From assembly GCA_959018215.1 (NCBI GenBank), contig CAUEKL010000091.1:1-8654 (forward strand): 8,654 nt of DNA. Direction: 5' to 3'. Below the pieces are notes generated by a model that ran no database searches, was not told the DNA's origin, and was given only the letters and a program-made list of their open reading frames with translations. Both the position numbers and the translations under genes were made by a program. Every line of letters starts with the position of its first letter. Positions within the stretch are counted from its first letter, which is position 1. This DNA comes from an uncultured Gemmiger sp. GTDB taxonomy: Bacteria > Bacillota > Clostridia > Oscillospirales > Ruminococcaceae. Shown here piece after piece: positions 5,426 to 8,654 of this stretch.

Positions 5426-5434
5426 TGCTATAAT
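5426..5434 (+). promoter_or_regulatory. extended -10 promoter of the BMP-phosphoesterase-gpsA unit
   Basis: A perfect TATAAT (5429-5434) is preceded by TGC, the extended -10 motif. The expected -35 (TTTTCG, 5406-5411) is poor. Transcription would start near 5441, leaving a 75-base leader. It is back to back with the cysE promoter, with nine bases between the two -35 regions. Confidence 0.65.
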
Positions 5435-5468
5435 ATTTGTATATACGGCCGGGTCGTCCGGTCTGTAA

Positions 5469-5499
5469 CGGGAAAGATAAAAGGGAATATCGGGAAAGA
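5469..5499 (+). repeat. direct repeat in the BMP-gene leader
   Basis: CGGGAAAGA occurs at 5469-5477 and again at 5491-5499, 22 bases apart, with a third GGGAA at 5483-5487 between them. The stretch is purine-rich and lies between the predicted transcription start and the ribosome binding site AGGGGG (5502-5507). A protein- or RNA-binding role is possible; chance is also possible. Confidence 0.4.
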
Positions 5500-5515
5500 A
5501 CAGGGGGCATATCAT

Positions 5516-7489
5516 ATGAACCGTGTGGAAGCGCTGGAGGAATACCAACACGCACTCAAACGTGGACAGCGGGACTATCGGGAAAAGATGGCATCGGGGC
5601 AATACCCGTATCTGCCGGTGCTGGATGACATTCTGCAGAACGCCAGCATTGAAAACCAGCTTCCCATCGGCATTGTGGAAATTCCGCTGGAGCTGGTGGT
5701 GGGTACCAAAACCGCAGGGCGCACGGCGGCTTTTGCCTCCAACTTTCTGCCGCTGCTCAGCCCCAAAACGGAGTTTGCCACCAAATGGGTCTCCCTGTGC
5801 ATGGCCCATGTGGAAGAAGGCATCCGCGATCCCATCCGCTGCTTTGAGTATCTGGGCCGCTTTTATGTGCAGGAAGGCAACAAGCGTGTCAGCGTGCTGA
5901 AGTATTTCGGAGCGGATTCCATCTCTGCCAGCGTGACCCGCATTATGCCCCAGTACAGTGATAACCCTCAGATCCGTCAGTACTATGAGTTTGTGGATTA
6001 TTACCCCATCTGCGGTATGTACACCCTGACCTTTACCCAGGAGGGCAGTTATGCCCGCCTGCAGAAAGCGCTGGGCAAAGCACCGGGAGAAAAATGGTCC
6101 GATGAAGACCGTGCGGACATCCTCTCCCTGTATAACTGGACCAAAAAGGCGTACTACGCCAAGGGCGGCGAGCACATGCGTCCCACCGTGGGGGATGTTT
6201 TGCTGCTGCTCATCCGCCTGTACAAGGTGGATGATCTGAAAAAGCGTACCCCGGCGGAGCTGGCCAAGGCCATTGAGGCGGTCTGGCCGGACGTGCTGGC
6301 CATCCAGAATCCTCAGCCGGTCAAGCTGAGCACCCAGCCCGCCGAACCGGGCCCCGCCCAGCCCAAGCTGCTGGACCGTATCCTGCCGGGTATCCGGACC
6401 AACAACACCCCCACCCACCTGAAGGTGGCCTTTGTCAATGAGCGTACCCCCGAGACCAGTACCTGGACCAGCCAGCACGAATTCGGCCGCTGCCAGCTGG
6501 ACCAGGTGTTTGAAGGCCAGGTGGAAACGGTGGCCTACCATGGCGCCGTGGCGGGAGAAAATGCCGACGAGCTGGTGGAACAGGCCATTGCGGAAGGCGC
6601 CGACATCGTGTTCACCACCAGTCCCAAGCTGGTGGGAGCCTCGCTGCGGGCAGCCCTCAAGCATCCGGAAGTGCGCATCCTGAACTGTTCGGTGGATATG
6701 CCGTACACCAGCATCCGCACCTACTACACCCGGGTATATGAGGCCAAGTTCATCAGCGGTGCCATTGCCGGTGCCATGAGCCGCAGCGACCGCATCGGTT
6801 ATGTGGCCGATTATCCCAGCTTCGGCACCCCGGCCAACATCAATGCCTTTGCCCTTGGGGCCCGCATGGTCAATCCCAAGGTGCGCATCGACCTGCAGTG
6901 GACCTGCCTGCCCGGCGACCCCATGCAGGAGTTCAACTCCAAGGGCATCACCATCATTTCCGGCCGTGATACCCCGGCCCCCGGCCGCCCTCAGCGGGAG
7001 TTCGGCATCTTTATGATCCGGCCCGGCGGACGGCTGGAAGATCTGGCCTCTCCCTTCTGGCACTGGGGTCAGTTTTATGAAAACGTCATTCGCAGCGTGC
7101 TCAACGGCGCCTGGGCCAAGGATGCCGACGACAGCACCCCCCGGGCGGTGAACTACTGGTGGGGAATGAACAGCGGCGTCATGGACGTGCTGTTCAGCCG
7201 GGAACTGCCCCACGATGTGCGCCATCTGGCGGGTATCCTGCGCCAGGGCATCATTGCCGGCGGCATTGATCCCTTTGCCTGCCACATTGTGGCCCAGGAC
7301 GGCACCCTGATGAATGAAGGCCATTCCGGCTTTGCACCTGAACAGATCCTGCACATGGACTGGCTGTGCGACGCCGTGGATGGGCAGATCCCTGAATACG
7401 ACGCCCTGACCGAGGCATCCAAGCCGATGTACCGGATGCAGGGCATCCACCGGGACAGACTGCCGGTGGACAAGGAGGCTGAACTATGA
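5516..7489 (+). CDS. ParB/sulfiredoxin-like domain fused to a BMP (PnrA/Med-type) domain, no signal peptide
   Basis: A 657-residue protein with two recognisable parts. Residues about 50-145 resemble the ParB/sulfiredoxin fold: VEIPLELVVG, then AHVEEGIRDPI, then FYVQEGNKRVSVLKYFGADSI, where EGNKR (120-124) sits where ParB-type proteins have their nucleotide-binding G-x-R-R motif. Residues 170-262 are helical and of no family I know, followed by a proline-rich linker (264-300). Residues about 302-600 are a basic-membrane-protein domain (KVAFVNER, EGADIVFTTSP, YEAKFISGAIAGAMSRSDRIGYVADYP, NAFALGARMVNP), the fold of nucleoside-binding lipoproteins such as PnrA and of B. subtilis Med. There is no signal peptide, lipobox or membrane segment, so it should be cytoplasmic and not part of a transporter. 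ATG follows AGGGGG by eight bases. The stop overlaps the phosphoesterase start. Likely a ligand sensor; function unknown. Confidence 0.8.
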   Translation: MNRVEALEEYQHALKRGQRDYREKMASGQYPYLPVLDDILQNASIENQLPIGIVEIPLELVVGTKTAGRTAAFASNFLPLLSPKTEFATKWVSLCMAHVEEGIRDPIRCFEYLGRFYVQEGNKRVSVLKYFGADSISASVTRIMPQYSDNPQIRQYYEFVDYYPICGMYTLTFTQEGSYARLQKALGKAPGEKWSDEDRADILSLYNWTKKAYYAKGGEHMRPTVGDVLLLLIRLYKVDDLKKRTPAELAKAIEAVWPDVLAIQNPQPVKLSTQPAEPGPAQPKLLDRILPGIRTNNTPTHLKVAFVNERTPETSTWTSQHEFGRCQLDQVFEGQVETVAYHGAVAGENADELVEQAIAEGADIVFTTSPKLVGASLRAALKHPEVRILNCSVDMPYTSIRTYYTRVYEAKFISGAIAGAMSRSDRIGYVADYPSFGTPANINAFALGARMVNPKVRIDLQWTCLPGDPMQEFNSKGITIISGRDTPAPGRPQREFGIFMIRPGGRLEDLASPFWHWGQFYENVIRSVLNGAWAKDADDSTPRAVNYWWGMNSGVMDVLFSRELPHDVRHLAGILRQGIIAGGIDPFACHIVAQDGTLMNEGHSGFAPEQILHMDWLCDAVDGQIPEYDALTEASKPMYRMQGIHRDRLPVDKEAEL

Positions 7490-8145
7490 GGCTTCTGGCC
7501 GTTGCCGATGAGGAATCCAAGTATCTCTGGGACTATTATGAGCCGGAAAAGCTGCGCGGTTACGATCTGATCATCGGCTGCGGGGACCTGAATTTCCGTT
7601 ATCTGGATTTTCTGGCCACCGTAGCGCCGGTGCCGGTGGTGTATGTGCACGGCAACCATGACGAAGGCTACGATCACCGCCCGCCCACGGGCGCCATCTG
7701 CATTGATGACGATGTGTTCTGCTATAAGGGCTATCGTTTTCTGGGGCTGGGCGGCAGCTGCCGTTACCGCACCGGTGCCTGGCAGTTTACCGAAGCGGAA
7801 ATGCGCCGCCGCATCCGCCGGGTCAAGGGCAAGATCGCCCGGGCCGGCGGGGTGGATGTGCTGGTTACCCATGCGCCGCTGCATGGATACGGAGACCTGA
7901 ATGACCTGGCCCACCGCGGGTTCACGGTCTTCCGGGAAATTTTGGATACCTACAAACCCGACGTGATGCTTCACGGTCATGTACACCTGACCTATGGGGC
8001 CAACATGGTACGGGAACATCAGTACGGTCAGACACGCATTGTCAATGCGTATGAACGTTTTACCATCGAGTTGCCGGACCGGCCGGACCGACCGGTGCAC
8101 CAGGGGCTGCTGGCCCGCTGGCGCGGGCTCGGCGCAAGTCGATAA
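7486..8145 (+). CDS. calcineurin-like metallophosphoesterase
   Basis: A 219-residue soluble enzyme of the calcineurin-like phosphoesterase superfamily. Motifs in order are VADEES (D8), GCGDLN (D34), VHGNHD (N57, H58, D59), VTHAPLH (H129) and LHGHVH (H163, H165, H167). The first metal motif, normally D-x-H, is D8-E9-E10 here, so one canonical histidine ligand is replaced by glutamate; the rest of the dinuclear metal site is intact. The substrate is not predictable; relatives hydrolyse phosphomonoesters, phosphodiesters or cyclic nucleotides. The ATG overlaps the stop of the BMP-domain gene (ATGA) and has AAGGAGG (7472-7478) seven bases upstream, so the two proteins are made together. A proline- and arginine-rich tail (LPDRPDRPVHQG) follows the catalytic domain. 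gpsA starts 44 bases downstream with no terminator between. Confidence 0.88.
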   Translation: MRLLAVADEESKYLWDYYEPEKLRGYDLIIGCGDLNFRYLDFLATVAPVPVVYVHGNHDEGYDHRPPTGAICIDDDVFCYKGYRFLGLGGSCRYRTGAWQFTEAEMRRRIRRVKGKIARAGGVDVLVTHAPLHGYGDLNDLAHRGFTVFREILDTYKPDVMLHGHVHLTYGANMVREHQYGQTRIVNAYERFTIELPDRPDRPVHQGLLARWRGLGASR

Positions 8146-8189
8146 CGAGAAACAGGCGGGGGCATCCCGGCCGGAAAGAGGCTTATACT

Positions 8190-8654
8190 ATGAAACAGAA
8201 GATCGGCGTATTGGGGGCCGGCACCTGGGGCACGGCGCTGGCACGTCTGCTGGCCGTCAACGGCCATGATGTGACCATGTGGAGTGCCATTCCCGAGGAA
8301 CTGAAGAATATGGCCACCACCCACCGTCATCCCAACCTGCCCGGTATGGAACTGCCTTCCACCATGCACTATACCGCCGATGTGGCGGAAATCTGTGAGG
8401 ACATGGACCTGCTGGTGTTTGCGGTGCCTTCTCCCTTTGTGCGTTCCACTGCCAAAAAGGCGGCCAAATATATCCGGAACGGCCAGGTCATTGTGGAGGT
8501 GGCCAAGGGCATTGAGGAAAAGACCCTGATGACCATGTCCGAGATCATCGAGGATGAGCTGTCCAAGGTGCCCGGCCATGAAAACTGCAAGGTGGTGGCC
8601 CTGTCCGGCCCCACCCACGCCGAGGAAGTGGCCCGGGACCTGCCCACCCTGATC
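8190..8654 (+). CDS. gpsA: NAD(P)H-dependent glycerol-3-phosphate dehydrogenase (partial, 5' end)
   Basis: Reduces dihydroxyacetone phosphate to sn-glycerol 3-phosphate, the backbone precursor of membrane phospholipids. The window holds the first 155 residues of an enzyme usually about 330 long. Visible are the Rossmann nucleotide-binding loop GVLGAGTWGTALA (6-18), the AVPSPFVR segment, VEVAKGIEEKTL with the conserved lysine, and LSGPTHAEEVARDLPT, which is typical of GpsA. The ATG follows GGAAAGAGG (8173-8181) by eight bases. It is in the same direction as the phosphoesterase gene, separated by 44 bases without a visible terminator or promoter, so it is probably the third gene of that transcript. 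The frame is open to the window edge; truncation is only by the window. Confidence 0.96.
   Translation, partial: MKQKIGVLGAGTWGTALARLLAVNGHDVTMWSAIPEELKNMATTHRHPNLPGMELPSTMHYTADVAEICEDMDLLVFAVPSPFVRSTAKKAAKYIRNGQVIVEVAKGIEEKTLMTMSEIIEDELSKVPGHENCKVVALSGPTHAEEVARDLPTLI

Noticed and set aside
5443..5460. Small GC hairpin in the BMP-gene leader (CCGG arms around GTCGT)
   Set aside because: Only four to six pairs including a wobble, no T tract and no match to a known riboswitch; such stems are frequent by chance in GC-rich DNA.
5357..7450. A 697-codon open frame on the minus strand opposite the BMP-domain gene
   Set aside because: Its translation is low-complexity in character (rich in His, Gly, Gln, Ala), matches no family, runs across the cysE promoter, and is the expected shadow of a GC-biased gene whose sense strand shows clear domains, promoter and ribosome binding site.
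1..8654. Search for CRISPR arrays, insertion sequences, integrases or phage genes
   Set aside because: No regularly spaced repeats, transposase motifs or target-site duplications were seen; composition and codon use look uniform through the window.

Overview
The window looks like ordinary chromosome from a GC-rich, low-oxygen-niche Firmicute, most likely a Clostridia/Oscillospiraceae-type gut bacterium. This is inferred from strong GGAGG-type ribosome binding sites, consensus SigA promoters, a YtrA-type GntR regulator with its ABC transporter, a YdbC/PC4 protein and an encoded-CCA tRNA-Gly. The genus is a guess. No insertion sequence, phage gene, CRISPR array or rRNA is visible. The longest stretch without a gene is about 200 bases.

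Layout. (1) 1-984, plus strand: a possible end of an upstream gene, a good promoter, then a two-gene unit of a PC4/YdbC single-stranded DNA-binding protein and an HD-domain phosphohydrolase, closed by an intrinsic terminator. (2) 1006-3958, minus strand: a GntR/YtrA-family repressor, an ABC ATPase and two paralogous ABC-2 permeases, transcribed from a strong promoter overlaid by two overlapping palindromes. Immediately downstream on the same strand is tRNA-Gly(UCC) with its own perfect promoter and terminator. (3) 4022-4654, plus strand: a PsiE-family membrane protein with an extended -10 promoter and a strong hairpin, shared with the convergent gene that follows. (4) 4669-5396, minus strand: serine O-acetyltransferase (cysE), the first committed step of cysteine synthesis. 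(5) 5406-8654, plus strand and divergent from cysE: a 657-residue protein joining a ParB/sulfiredoxin-like N-terminal domain to a basic-membrane-protein (BMP) domain without any signal peptide, a metallophosphoesterase overlapping it by ATGA, and the first 155 codons of gpsA.

The ABC cassette is a self-contained, probably inducer-relieved efflux or envelope-stress module. The most unusual part is the translationally coupled pair at 5516-8145. It pairs what looks like a cytoplasmic small-molecule sensor of the nucleoside-binding BMP fold, fused to a ParB/Srx nucleotide-handling fold, with a calcineurin-like phosphoesterase whose first metal motif lacks the usual histidine. I cannot assign a function to the pair. 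Two regulatory arrangements also merit attention: the overlapping operators of the repressor promoter, and a perfect 9-bp inverted repeat that spans the -10 region of the tRNA promoter and reaches into the tRNA acceptor stem.
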